NCBI GenBank assembly: GCA_946699065.1
Contig: CAMPDV010002127.1
Location: 1 to 64,000 of the forward strand
From: Loxodes magnus
Taxonomy: Eukaryota; Ciliophora; Karyorelictea; Loxodida; Loxodidae
Direction: 5' to 3'
Length of the DNA: 64,000 bases
The notes under the pieces were generated by a model. It was not told the DNA's origin, made no database searches, and was given only the letters and a program-made list of their open reading frames with translations. A program made the position numbers and the translations under genes. Shown here one piece after another: positions 26,677 to 40,010 of the stretch. Every line of letters starts with the position of its first letter. Position 1 is the stretch's first letter.

Positions 26677-27834
26677 ATGTAGCTGCTTTTATTAGACCAA
26701 TCAAATGTATTCTAGATAAATAAAAATAGTAAATTGCCAGAAATCTAAGATTAAAAGGGATTTTGACGAAGAAGAGTCATTAGGAATTGCTCAGAAGAGG
26801 ATATAATTTGTTCCTTTTCCGCACTTAGTTAAAGGGAAACTAGTATGACCAAGTTCAAATGTAGCATTTAATCTAATGTTAGAAATAGAATTTACAGATT
26901 AACTCTTTAAGTAACTATTTTTAGTTAGATGAAGTAACATAAACTTATCATAGAAAAAGAATCAGTTTATAAACTTGACGAGATTAAGTTAGTCGATGAA
27001 AAGGAGAATAATCCCATTTTAAACGGTAGAGTGATTTATATAAAATGCACCATAGATGACTGACGAAATGAACAACGCATTTAATCCCTATATTTGTATT
27101 GGTAACTTTCGAAATAAATTGACTAGTTCCAAGACTCGATTAATATACCAAAAGTCAAAGTTAGTAAATAAGAAAAACAATGAAACTAATTCAGAAAAAA
27201 TGGTCTTAGAATTAAGTTCTTAAGATAGTCGAAACATTACTATCATACTTCATAAAATTAGAAGTAAAAAAGAAAAGCTTTAAAGCTTAAAAATTAAATT
27301 CCTCTGAAACTCTTCAAACAGAAAACTCTAATTTATAAGGGAAAAAGCATTCATAATTAATAGAGCTTTTTTATGGATATGGAAAAACAATGCTTGTAAA
27401 AAACTTATAAGCAAGTTATTTAATACTTTTTTATGTTCATTAGCTTTATTAAACTTATTAAGTTATAATATCTATTCACAAGTATAAATATCTTAAGATA
27501 ACCTTTTAAACAATTAGTATAATAAGAAGCTAGTTAACCTTATATCATCTAAATTTGAACTGAAATGCTTTTAACTTTCCAATAATTAAATTTTTATCCT
27601 AAATAAAAGACTCAATTTTAAATAAAGAAGCTGCTTTCTTTTACTTTCACTATCTGTAGCTATCGCTCTCTTCTTTTATGAATATTGTAAAAATAATATC
27701 CTGCCTCAGAAATACTTTATAGTATATAACTTATATTATCTGAGTCACCTAAGTAATATACTTCATTTAGATCTACTTATGTTCATTTGCTATTTTACTT
27801 TGATAAAGAGTGGATTTATAAACCTTATATATGA
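26677..27834 (+). CDS. Candidate gene E, unknown function
   Basis: A plus-strand frame from ATG 26677 to TGA 27832-27834 would give 385 residues. The part at about 26740-27300 has clearly higher GC and more CG dinucleotides than its surroundings, which suggests coding DNA. It reads as a mixed-charge protein (for example KLDEIKLVDEKENN, then ILNGRVIYIKC). Four to five Trp in the frame are TGA. The last third is hydrophobic and less convincing. There is a faint resemblance to the VD..N.G.L(V/I) stretch of TMEM43-like proteins, too weak to name it. No paralogue was found in the window, so confidence is low. Confidence 0.35.
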
Positions 27835-28078
27835 TTGCGTTAATTTAAATGCTTAGAGTAATTTTTTAAATTAAAAGAAATCATATTTGAACGATGGAGT
27901 TACACTGACACAAACAACCTGCTACTGTACATTTTTTTTCTTAATTAAACCATTCCATTATATGCATTGCATGTCCTCCGTACTTACAGCTTTAACACCA
28001 CACTCCCCAACTTTTTATCTTTTCCTTAGTGAGCTGGAGTTCGATTGAAGACTCTTCAATTAAATTACTCTGAGTTTT

Positions 28079-31000
28079 ATGAAGGAAGTGGAAGCTGATA
28101 AATAACACATGAAATTTAGTTCTTCGATTGATTAAAATAGGTTTGAATAGGCTTTAAAAGGTTATTCTATACTGTTACTAAAGGTTAGGTACTGCAATAG
28201 GTTCTTATTTCTCTTCAAAAGAAGTGGAAATCTTCAAGTGATAACTCTCCTCTTAGCTGTATTTCTCCTGTATATAAGCATAGCTTTCTTCTAGTAAATT
28301 TTGTTTTCTAAAAATATAATTTTATACTAGTCTATTATGGGTTAGAGGTTTGCTGATCTTCTATAGGATTCAGATAAAAAGCAAATAAGAAATCTGTTTA
28401 TAGATCTTTAGACAGAAAGTTAAGTATTCTATTATGCCATTTGCTCCTTCTATTAAGAGTTCTTATAATCCTTATAACTACTAGAAATCTTGGATTATTT
28501 TCCAGAGTTAATAAATATTAGGAAATTATAAGCTATTGCAGCTCTATCTCTTAGTGGGATATATAAAATAAATAATTTAAATAATTGCAGCTAATAGCAC
28601 TAATAAATGAGTCTTAAAATACTAGTTTCATAAATATTAGCTAGAGACTTTAGCTTTCCTCCTGCTTATTTATCTTAAATGTGTATTTTTGTAAAGTTGA
28701 GCCCAAGTTTAAAGAATGATGTTGTTTATTATAAATATTTAGATATTTAGTTGATTTATTAAGGTTATTCTAGTTTAAAATAACTGGTTTTAGGTTGTAC
28801 AGGAGATGATTAAGATAGAAGTATTAAACTTGGTTTTATAATTAAGGATACATAAATTGCCTTGGTAATATTTGGTTTTATTAAAATAATTATTTATCTT
28901 AGTGATGAATAATCCTTTAATATACTTATTGATATCACTATTATATTACCTTTATAATTTAAAAGTATCTTAAATAATTAATTGATTAGCATCTCTAAAA
29001 TAAAGTTTATTAACTATTATTTCAATTAAGAAAATATGAATCAATCAAATAATTATTCTAAGATAGTACTTTATTTAGACTAATTAACCTCAAATTTAAG
29101 CTTAGCTAAACCTAAAGGTATGTGTGATGCCTTTTTACTTCAATAACAATAAATTAGTTTCCTTTTCTAGCTATTTATGATGCTTTCTCAAGAATTTGCT
29201 TAAAGCTATTTTACTAAGAATAGGTTTGATGAATCTAGATATAAAGTTTAGGTATAGTCAAAACTTGGAATATATAGCTTAGATGTTTAGAGAATTTAAA
29301 TTATAAAGCACAATTCTGAATCTTTAGAAAAGAACTAGCAAATACTTCTTGGCATTCCTTTTTAGGTGCATGCTCTAAAAAGAAAAAATGAAGAAACATA
29401 TTCTTATTTAAAGTATTAAAACCAGTCTCTATTTAATCTTAGAGAACATTTTTTGGAGAATGTACATATGCTTGTTATGTACTTCTATGCTCTCAAAGGA
29501 ATGGAGAAGATAAGAAAGCTAGAATTATTTAATTATTCCAAATTAGATTTTTCATTTAAATGGTAAAGAAGAAAAGAGACATCAGCTGAACTACTCAAGA
29601 CAGTTTTTAGCTTTTTACATTTTTAATGAGACAAGCTGCTATGTAAATGGAGCTATTAACTGATATAAGCAAAAAGCCTTTAATTCTGTGGATTATGCAG
29701 ATATATTAGAGAAAAAGAGTTTCGCATCACAATAAAACTGAATAAAAGATAATAGGAAGAAAAGTTTAGATTTACTAGACAGCAATTTAAAAGGAATGGA
29801 ATAAAGTATTATGCTTCTGGTTTATTATATCTCTGTCTTAAATACAAAACTTTCTCAATATAATAGAAAATTAGATTTATCTAATACAGAAATACCTCAT
29901 TTTAATGCAGCCTTGCAAACAACTGGAACATAAATAGCTTTACTAAGTAATATTGAAAACCTCCACCACTAACCTTTATGGAACGAGTTCTAAAATACTA
30001 GTAAGAATTCATATTCGATTCCTGGTAGTAATTCTCTAATAAGTTTAGTTATTTTAATATTCTAATTTCTTAGAATTAGCAGTCAAGCTATAAAATCATA
30101 TCTAGAGATTATCATAATCAGGAAATAAATAAATATCACGCTTTAGCTTGAAAGAGTTTAGCTGAGAAAATTTAATGTCAGAGAAGATTACGAAAATCCT
30201 TTAAGTCATTAATAGAAATAAGAAACTGAAAGAAAACTTTGGATAATGGGAATGAATACTTAAAAGCTAAAATAATAAAAAATACTTTGAGATTGCTAGC
30301 TAAATATAACCCAGAGAGAAGTATTTCTCATAAAGTAAAGAAGGTGAGTATTATTGATTTAAAGATATGTCAATAGCAAGCTATAATTTAGACTAAATTG
30401 AAAAATCATTTCAATATCACTAATAGATTTAGTTATAATAATCACCTGAGTTAAAGTATAGCAAAATATAATCATTAAAATCAAAGGATGAAAACAAATC
30501 CAAAAATCGGAATTTATAATATAAAATATTTAAGTTTAAACTTTTAGCCACAGACGTTGTCTTATAATATTCTTGAAAAGAAGTACTAAATTAGGAAAAT
30601 ACAGATTATAAAGTAACAGATTAGGAAAAAATACTTGAAAGTTTATTAAAATAAATGGAAAAAACCTGATCTAAATATAGAAAAATAGATCTATTCTTTC
30701 CATCCAAATACCATAAAATAAAGTAATATAATTTAAAACTATAAAAACAAAATTAAATATAAAGCAAGGAAGCTGGTATTATCAGCTGTAAAAGTAAAGA
30801 CTAAAATGAGATTTTTTAAATAAGCTTTAAAAGGTATACTGAGAGATTAAATGGAATAATTGAAATTTATAGCGTTTAGTCTAAGCAATATCCTACATAA
30901 AAAATAGTAGAAATGAAAGACTAGAATGAGTTTAAGTAAGTTATAAAAATGAAAGCAGTAAAATATGATTCTAAAGAGTCTTTGACAAGAAATCCAATAA

Positions 31001-31114
31001 ACAAATACTTTGCAGATAATTGAATCAGCTAGATAGCTAACTATTACAAAAGAAATATTTAAGCTCCTCACTCAAAATAATATTTTAAGTTATGAAAAAA
31101 TGAGCTATTTATGA
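28079..31114 (+). CDS. P3: large basic P-family protein (1011 aa), best-preserved copy
   Basis: ATG at 28079 (MKEVEADKQH) opens a frame with no TGA for 516 codons; the first in-frame TGA is at 29627. Later in-frame TGAs (AWKSL, NWKKT and others) read well as Trp, and TGA 31112-31114 is the proposed stop, although an earlier TGA near 30.9 kb could be the true one. A likely membrane segment lies at residues 53-71 (VITLLLAVFLLYISIAF), with further hydrophobic stretches near 300-330. The family motif FTRQQFKRNGIKY is at residues 565-577, and the last ~300 residues are rich in Lys, Arg and Gln. P1, P1', P2 and P4 are relatives. No known domain or catalytic motif was seen. It is divergent from TK2, with E between them. 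Confidence 0.65.
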
Positions 31115-32889
31115 ACTAGTAATAAATGATGTCTCTCATCTAAAACTAAAGACTTAAAAAAAAGTAAGCTTATTGATAGATACCAATTTCATAAATAAAG
31201 AGTAGCAAAATAAGTTTCAATAAACTATTTTGAAGAAAAAGAAATTACTTAGATAAACTACTACAGTCTAGTCCTATAGATAGGAATAGCTTACTTCATA
31301 AATAATGTTTTATCAAATGAGCTTACAATAGGATAGGTATTTAAAACTTAAATGTAATATAAGAATCATATATAAGATTCTACATACTAGAGAATAATGG
31401 ATATTCTTTATGCATCCTATAGTAAAAACTAGAATAATGTAAAGAAATTAAAGATATCAGTAAATATTTAAATATTTAGCTTATAGGTAATATTCCTAAC
31501 AATAGTTTGAGGTGTTAATAGTAATCATTCAACAAATAAACCTAGTAAATACAATACTAACCTAAAAATTACTACAGCCATAACACTAGCACTATAATAG
31601 AGAAAGATAGATAATATTCTTCTAAAATCACTATACAAATAAATATATTATTTAGACTTAAATTACTTGGCAGCAGAAAGTAATATATTTATTATTATTT
31701 TCAAAGCTAAGAAAAAAGGCTAAGATAGAGATAAAATTAAATGAAAAAGATCTTAAGAACTGAAAAGTAAAATACTAATAAAGCAACTAGAAAGTAGAAT
31801 AAGGCTTAAATTTATTTAAAGCAGTCTAAAAGTATTTACCGTAAGTAGAAATAATGATAATAGAAAGGATTATTCTAAAGTGGCGTAGTTAGTTAATCAT
31901 TAATTAACTTTTAGTTGATTTGGTTTTTAATTAAAGCATTTGCTTATCTTTTAATCTTAAGTTACTTGTAAATCTATGAGATAAGTTCTAAATTACTACT
32001 ACTTATCTAATAAATAGATAAATCTAAGGATTTACTAAAAATTATATAAATAGCTTAGTTATTGATATAGTTTACTATAACTAAAACTTAAAATTACTAA
32101 TCTATCTTTAAGTAAAGATCAAAGAGATATAATATTACTATAACTTAGTGCTATGTTATTCTATTCAACTTAGTAGAGGCTAATTTAATTTAATTCTCTA
32201 TATTTAAGAGTTTAAGCATAGATCCATATAATACTATATCAGAATCTCTTATAATTAGATAGTCCATTGAATGTGCAGCTTATAATTAAGGAAACCTTCA
32301 TAATGTAAAATATTAAAACTAAATTAAAGATATCTAGCTGTTTAAGCTTAATTAATATAATCTTAACCAATAAAATAACTAAATATAGTAACTAATTGAT
32401 ATCAAAACTAGCATGTTTCACTAAAGTATTTTAATACTTATTCTAATAAATTCTTATTTTCTAGCTAAGAAACTAAAACTAAGCAAATTAGTTTGTTTTA
32501 AAGTTATAAGGAAGGATAAAATATTAATGAGGCTTTGTTTATAAAGAAAGATTACTTAGATTTAGTTTTAGTAGTTTAGAAACTTCATAAATAGTATTAA
32601 ATCTGGTAAAAATAAGTTTAAAAAGTGGTAAAATCAAGGTAGAAAGATTGATAATAACAAATTTAGATTGTTTAGCTAATAATGTTTAAAGAAACAAGTA
32701 AGAACTTTAGCTAATTCTAATTATAATAAGAAAAGAAAATAATAAACTTAAAGATGTTTAATAAAACCTAAATACTTTATTCTATTTAAGTCTTATGTTA
32801 TAAAAAGAATGTATGCAGTCCTAAATATAGCTTGATAATTTGAACAATGACTAAATATTTCTTGAAAGAAATATTTTATTTCTTTTAAA
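31115..32889. other. No gene recognised
   Basis: AT-rich DNA after P3. Nothing recognisable on either strand. The tail of P3 could extend into its first part if TGA 31112 is read as Trp. Confidence 0.4.
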
Positions 32890-33960
32890 CATAAATATGA
32901 AAATTAAAATATTTGCTTTTTTATAACCTTTATATTTAGTGTAGTTTATCAGCTTATCATATATATTACTATAATAATTGAATGCTTTCATTTTAAAGAC
33001 TTAAGTCTATATTACTCATCCTTTTGATTAATTTTATGTCTTATGATTAAATAAGAATATTTTGGGACAGCTAAGATTTCTTTATGTTGATAATTCTAAA
33101 ATATCTTTAATCTCAAGAAATATAAAGTACCATAAATTCCCTTATTTCGCATTAAAGCAAGTTTGTATAATTTATTTATATTATTTAGTAGATTATATTT
33201 ATATATTCTATTTAAGTGTAATAATTTAACAACCATACTTAAATAAACTATAACTATTTATATCTAATATTCTATGTCCTTTTTCATTGTCTTATCCCCC
33301 CTTTGTATTTCAAGTTATTCATTTTCATCCTTCATATTCTCTTCCTTAGCTGAGTTCTGAGAAGACTCCACATAATAAATTAATACTTCTGTTTTATTCT
33401 ACATCTACTAGAAGTTTTCCTATTATATCTAATTGATATTCTACTCTTCTCTTCTAAATGACTTAAGTTAAATTAGTCCCTATTTATTTTACTGAGCTTA
33501 TTAAAATTGCTCTTTCTTTAGCTTTAGTTTTAGTTTTAGTTTTTATGCTTTTTTAATTTAATTTACTTACCTTTTAAAGTTGTAAAATGTCTTTTGGAAT
33601 AATCATAGTTAAAAAATACCTTTAGTAGAAGAGTTAATTCTGGTTCTTGAGCTATTTCCTATGAAAATGAATGAGATCTAAAGTCAGAGGGGACAGTTTT
33701 ACGATTTATGCTAATGTCTTATTTCTGGAAAAGATAAACATTGATTGAATGTTTTTACTGCTATGCAAGCAAGAATAATATATCAATTTCTAGCTTACTT
33801 TGCTATCTAACAGTTCAGGAGACATTCATTATAAAGATTCTTTATCTTCTAATGTAGTAGTTATATTAACTTCACTAACTAATTCAAGATCTGCAAATTT
33901 AGAAGAATCACTATTATCTAACGCAATAATCCCAATAATATATTGCACATTTTTTCAAAA
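32890..33960 (-). pseudogene. Kinase C-terminal fragment with 3' flank (second copy)
   Basis: The organisation matches 10390-11815: TK1-type 3' flank (about 32900-33300), then minus-strand kinase C-lobe sequence (about 33440-33940) with the same internal losses. It joins an oppositely oriented TPR-kinase remnant at about 33960. Both copies carry the same odd 'aataatcccaata' run just before the junction, so the rearrangement predates their duplication. Confidence 0.75.
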
Positions 33961-35290
33961 GCGATGTTTTAAACAGATTGGGAAGATATATAGAAGCCAT
34001 TGAAAGTTTTTGCAAAGCTATAAAACTAGATTCTATTCAGGAGAATCAAAAAAAGACCATTAATGGGAATGTAAATTTAACTTGCACTAAATCACCTCTT
34101 AATAGTTTGATCCTGCCTAAAACCTAAATTCTTATTGTTTTCTTAAAAGAAAGAAGAAAGTTCAAATTAATAAAATTAAAATAAGATAACTTTAAACGAT
34201 ATTAGATAATTTTGCATTTAAATGCGTTGAATAAAATAAAAGATCTTAAATACAGATCTGAAATAACAAAAATTTAATTCCAAGCTAATAGTTTTTATCC
34301 AAATTGCAAATTTTAGACTAAGGTGGTTTTATCATTCTTTATCTTATAATTAAAGGACTAAAAATATGCCCTTAAAAATTTTAATCCTTAAGCAAATTTA
34401 CAAAAATTGATAGTCGATTTTTATCTAGAAGGTAAAGCTTTATTATCACCTAGCAATCAACAATTTATAAGAATTCTAGAGTATCTATTGATATTTCTAA
34501 TTAAGGAAGATACATCTTTTGTTTCTTGACTGATTATATGTTAGGGAAGTTTTTTTCAATGTAATAAAAACTTAACAATTATTTTCAGAATGGTCAAAAA
34601 ATCTCCAATAAGATTTACTAGAAAAATTAATTTGGTATATTAAATTGCTGAAGGTGCACAAGCTATTCCTTCCAAAAATTTAGTTCTTAGAGATTTTAAA
34701 TAATTAAATATCTTACTAGATGATAGTGATTCGCCTAAGATTGCATCCTTGAATAATTAGTGAAGCTAATGTTACTACAACATTAGAATCTAAACAATCT
34801 TTATAATGAAGGACTCCTAAATTGCTCGATAACAAAGTAAACTAGAAAAGCGACATATGATTTCTTGCTTGTATAACAGTAGAAATTTACAATGAATGCT
34901 TACCTATTCCCAGACCTTAATACATAGGCATAAATCATTACTTAGAATAAAAAATCCTTCATTTTCAAAGGAAATAACTTAAGAACCAGAACTAGTTTAA
35001 TTGTTGCTTTAATGCTTTAGTTATGATTAGACTAAAAGACCAGGTATTTTAATTTTTAAAAGGTAATTAGATTAAATAAAGCAGAAATGGAAGCAGATAA
35101 ACTAGTAATAAGGGTTATCTTAATATTTAAACAATATTAAAAGGGTTAAATTTCATGCAAGATACTTAAAAGAGAAGAGTATATTATTAATTAGATGCAA
35201 TAAGAAAACTTCTGGATGAGTAAGAAGTTAGGAAATTAGAAATTGGAAATAAAAGTAGGAATTATTGAAAAGTTATAATGGGTTATTTGA
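33961..35290 (+). pseudogene. TPR-kinase pseudogene
   Basis: It starts with one partial TPR (LGRYIEAIESFCKAIKLDS) and then a TK kinase domain broken by many indels. The catalytic loop reads L-R-D-F-K instead of H-R-D-L-K, and a small deletion removes DFG. The C-lobe (TGA-encoded Trp retained) and a Glu/Gln-rich tail follow. It lies in the mirrored position of TK2 within the inverted duplication. Non-functional. Confidence 0.8.
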
Positions 35291-37066
35291 TATTTCTAAT
35301 TTAACTTAATTAAATTAATAATAAAATGGTATGCTTAGAAAGTTAAGAAAGAGTATTTTGATCTAAACTTGAGAAAATAAAAAAGTAAGTAGGTTTTATA
35401 CTTGTAGAGTATTTGTATGGATTATATATAAGTAGAAGTTAAGAATATGTAATGTAGATGATGATAAATGTGAATATAAGATTAAAAATAGCAAGTTTTG
35501 TATTTGCTTATATTTAGATTATAAATCTACCTTGCTTAGAATAGTGAAAATAAGATATTATATAATTCTTAATATCTCTAATATTTATCTATATCTGTAT
35601 AGATATTAAACCTATATATTTTGGATCCTATCTAAATTTCTCTTAGCTCCAAGAGTAAATTAATAAAACTTTTTTTAGAGTGTTAAGAAAATAATCTTAT
35701 GGATATATCATTAAAAACTAATGCTTAACATTTGAAAATTTAGACTTTATAAACTAAAGTTAGGTTTCATAAGTACATAGGCTTAATTATTAGAATATGG
35801 ATAGAAGCTAAAAAACTAAGAATATAAACTATTAAAGAAGCTAACTATAATACTAAGTTTAGTAAAACATTTTAGATTAAGCCTTGAAATATTTAATTTA
35901 TAATTAAACTCTAGAATAATTAAATGATCCATTCTTATTAAAATACCTACAAACACTAAATATTTATAAGATATTATAAACCTTATTATATATCAGCCTC
36001 ATAGTAAGATTATTATATATTTACTAACTATTTCATCTATATTATTACAAACAAAAGCCTAAATATATTGAACACTCTTACTAACATTATTATTAAGTCC
36101 TAATTTGCTAGACCTACTAAATTAACACATCTTTTAGATTATTTCTATCTATTGCTTCAAGAACCTTTTTATTCCGTTTCTTAGTTAAAATCTTAATTGA
36201 ACTTCATTCTTTAAATATCGCTATCTCTTAAAGAAGTAAGAAGCTATAAATGCTTATTGATTTGAGCTTTTAAGTTTCATCAGATTTAATAGCAAATGTT
36301 TAGTGATAATTTCTGAAATTATAGATGTCTACTATTCGTATAAGCTTTAATTAAGTATCTTAATTAAATAAATCCTAAAAGTCTAAAATATATGATCCTA
36401 ATGCTTAAAGCAAATAATTACTTAAATAGAAAATCAGTAACTATTAGCTATTCTATTAAATAAAATACTAAATAGCTTTATAATTTATTTGAGTTTCTTA
36501 TTTAATTGATAGGATTATTAATTCGTAATTTATTAGATTCCTTTAATTATACCTTAACTATTAATAGTTGTATCTTGTTATTAAAAGTTAACTACTATTA
36601 TTTGATTTGCTTACTTTATTATTTAAGTCTTTCTTATGTTCTTAATATTATTCAATCTTTTAAGCTTAGATGATTAATTAGATTACCATAGATTTATTAA
36701 ACTCTTTTCTAACTAATAATAGGAGTATCTTAATGATTATAATTAAGGCTTTAATTTACTTTCCTTATTAACTGATCTATTTAATTTCCTTATTAGCAAC
36801 TTTGAATTTAAACTTAAAGGCTTATTTAATTAATCTTAGTTTCCTTTATTATCCTTAATACTGTTACTTATATATTATCTTATTTATACTAGTATAGTAC
36901 TATTATTATGCTATTTAATGTTGTACTTGTTAGTGGATTATTAATGTATCTAAGTATCTATTATAGTGGATTTATATGTCTTGCAAATAATATATTTAAG
37001 ATAGTCTAAAATCTTTGCTATTGCTTGTATTATTTTAATTATACAAGTAAATTTATGGGCTTAAGA
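35291..37066. other. Inverted-repeat arm without a recognised gene
   Basis: DNA following the plus-strand kinase remnant. It is the reverse complement counterpart of 21384-22828, including the TK2/TK4-type 3' flank. No coding signal was recognised. Confidence 0.5.
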
Positions 37067-37880
37067 ATGGCGGGAATTAAATTTAGAATTGCTTAATTAA
37101 ATTTCTATAATTTAGAAACATCTCAAAACGAATCCAAACTCTTGAAGAAAACTGATTCAGAAGACTATCTAGCTTTGTTTGAAGCTTGAATAATAAGAAC
37201 AAGAAGTATTTTTTATTACATATGATGGTAACTTATTAGCAGAAATTTACTGTTGTAAGCATTAAGAGATTGATAAGTGTTAATAGGAGAGTTAGAGCAA
37301 AGCTGTTCCTAAATGGTCTTATTTAATAATAAGGTATAAAATGAAAAATACAGCTATTAAAATCAAAATAATAAGTATTGAGGATTTAAGTCTTTAAAGT
37401 AAATGCCTTCAATTATTATAGTCATTAATATGATAAGCAACTACACTAAGTATAAAGCTTATAAAAGGATGGATACTCCCATTTCTTTTATGCTAAAAAG
37501 AACTAAATTTCTTCTTAATATCATAATAATAAATGAGATGCCCTTTATAATTGAGGGTAATATAACGAAGCTCTATAAAGCTATGATAAGGTAATTAGGT
37601 TAGATTCATATAATGCAAACTTATATAGTAACGAAAGATACACTCTGGAAAATAAGGGAAATAAAATGAAGCTGTATAGAACTTTGATAAAGAATTGTAG
37701 ATTGATCCTTATAATTAAATATTTTTAGTAATAAAGGAAATATACTTTAATAATGAAGGAAATTTAAGGAAGCTAAATAAACCTATGAAATAGCTATTAA
37801 ATTAGATTCTACTAATGCTTCATTTTAAAGTATGAACTTTATTCTTATAATTATTGATAAAAATTAGTTTAGCTTTCTTA
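35530..37880. repeat. Right arm of an imperfect inverted duplication
   Basis: Matches the reverse complement of 20400-22610. A ~50-bp difference near 36910-36940 and many point differences show the duplication is not recent, unlike the direct 11-kb duplication. Confidence 0.8.
37067..37880 (+). pseudogene. TPR-only gene, disrupted (copy 2)
   Basis: Inverted counterpart of 20430-21383. ATG at 37067 begins MAGIKFRIAQLN. The conserved QTLEE...RLSS segment is in another frame, and TPR-like units (for example YEIAIKLDSTNA near 37780) are scattered over several frames. No kinase follows. Confidence 0.55.
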
Positions 37881-40010
37881 ATATTAAAAATAAAGATAAC
37901 TAAATAGTTTTGTTATACTTTAATTCTCATAATATTTCCTAATATAAAGGAAATTAATAAATTAGTAGAAATATAAATATTAAATTTAGAGTCTCCTAAG
38001 TAAATCTAACTAATATATATGAATTACCTAAGTTTAAATATTAGGTTCTAATACTTAAAGCCTTATCATTATTTTCTTAAATTCTTAGGACTTAAATTTA
38101 TTTAAAATTATAAATAGTCTAGTATAGAATACTTATAAAGGCTTTTTAGTTTATTTTAAGAATCTCTTACTAGAAACTTTTCCAAAAGAAATATATAAAT
38201 GATTCAAAATTTCAAAGGAGATACCAATATCAATCCCTTTGTGTGTATATTTGTTTCCTACATATTATTATTACATTGAGGCTTTTAATATCTTCTATAC
38301 TTACTATTTTAGGTATCTCCCTTAAACATTTTAGTAAAAGGTTTAAAAATAAGAAGTAACTATATAGTAATAGTTCTTATAGTAGCTATATTACTAGATA
38401 TACGTAATATTAGTTATCTCTTAATTATTACATGCATTCAATAGAATTTTAGCTTAGATTAAGATTAAGTAAATATTTAAACTTTCAGTCTTAAAATCTT
38501 AATTTAAAGATATAAAAAGTATTTTAGCTGATATTAGAAAGATAAAAAGCTAACTATAAATTACTAATTATACCTTAATAAAAGTTAGCTTGCTTAAATT
38601 ATTAATGATAACTAATTCTAGTTATTTGACTAGTTTAGTAATTAAATGTGAGTTATTATAATTAAGATCTAAAATTAAAATATTTAACTACTTTCTATAG
38701 CTTAAAGATATCTTAGGTATTAAGTTGTATATAATTAGATAGTATTTCTATATTGGTATGTATATATGATTATTTAGATAGTTACCTATAAATCTTTCTT
38801 AATTGCTAGTCAATCTTAGCTAATATTTAATTAATGGCTAAGCTATCACTATAATCACTTCATAACTAAATATAACAGCTTTTGATATAGATTTAGTCTT
38901 AAGGTATTCCTTTCTTTATAGGTCTAATTAAGTTGAGAAATATGATAGAAAGAAAATAAGGGAGATTTAGTTATTTGATAGGTAAACAACTAGAATATTA
39001 AATGGTTATAAACTAGCAGACTTTAATATGCTCTACTTAATAATTAGATATATAGTAGTTTAAATAATTAAAATGATACTACTAAATATTAAGTATAAGT
39101 AACTAATTTCAGCTTGCTAATTAATTTGAATAACTTTAAATAGAATAGCTAAAAATTATTAAGTAAGTGTAAAGATTCAATTAGCCTTTTAAATATTTTT
39201 CTAGTTCTACTAAAATTAAATAAATTATAAGTCTTTAGCTTTGATTATATAGTAAATGTTTTAATATTATGTATAATTATATTGATAATATTATACTTCT
39301 TTATTATCTACTTTAATTAATCTTGGTCTTCTAATGTAGATAGCCTTTATTCTGAAATAAAGTATTTAAGTTTCTAAGTGTTAATCCTAAAGGAATTATA
39401 GTATCTTTAATAATAAATACGCTATTTATATTTATTGTCTTTTTTAGTTAATTATATAAAGCAACCTTATCTAATTTCTTGATTTAAATAAGATTTACTA
39501 AACTTTTATTAACTAACTTGTATAATAATTTCAATGGGTGGCTATAAATTTAGTTTATTAGTTATAAAGATGTAAGGAGTAAGTTAATAAGTTAGTTATA
39601 CTTAATTAACTATATTAAATATAATGCTAATTTATTCATTAGTAAGATATTGAGTCTCACTTTATGCAAACAATCTAAGTGTCTATAGCAGGAATAACTA
39701 TAAAGCTATAAATATTTACTTTTCCTTCAAATTTTATTTTCTAATTTAAGTTTCAGATTAAGCTTTTAACTGTCTCATGTATTTGCTTAAAATAAGATAC
39801 AAATAGATCACATAGATTAATAGTAAATGTAGCATAAGATTTAATTTGCTCTATTAGTAAATATAAAAGATAAGGATGGAAAAAATTAAAGGTAATACAA
39901 GTAAAAATAAGGAAGTATTAGAATAATCATTTGTATTAGAAGAGTAACTAATATTATATAATAAATCTAATTAATTCTTAAGTCTATTGTTTATCCTAAG
40001 CCTTAGTGGC
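37881..40010. other. No gene recognised
   Basis: About 2.1 kb of very AT-rich DNA downstream of TK3. No similarity to the TK, P or C families was seen and there is no obvious RNA gene. It is the longest stretch in the window with nothing recognised. Confidence 0.4.

Noticed and set aside
30847..31071. Minus-strand 74-aa ORF
   Set aside because: Antisense of the basic C-terminus of P3; no conservation in the other P copies.
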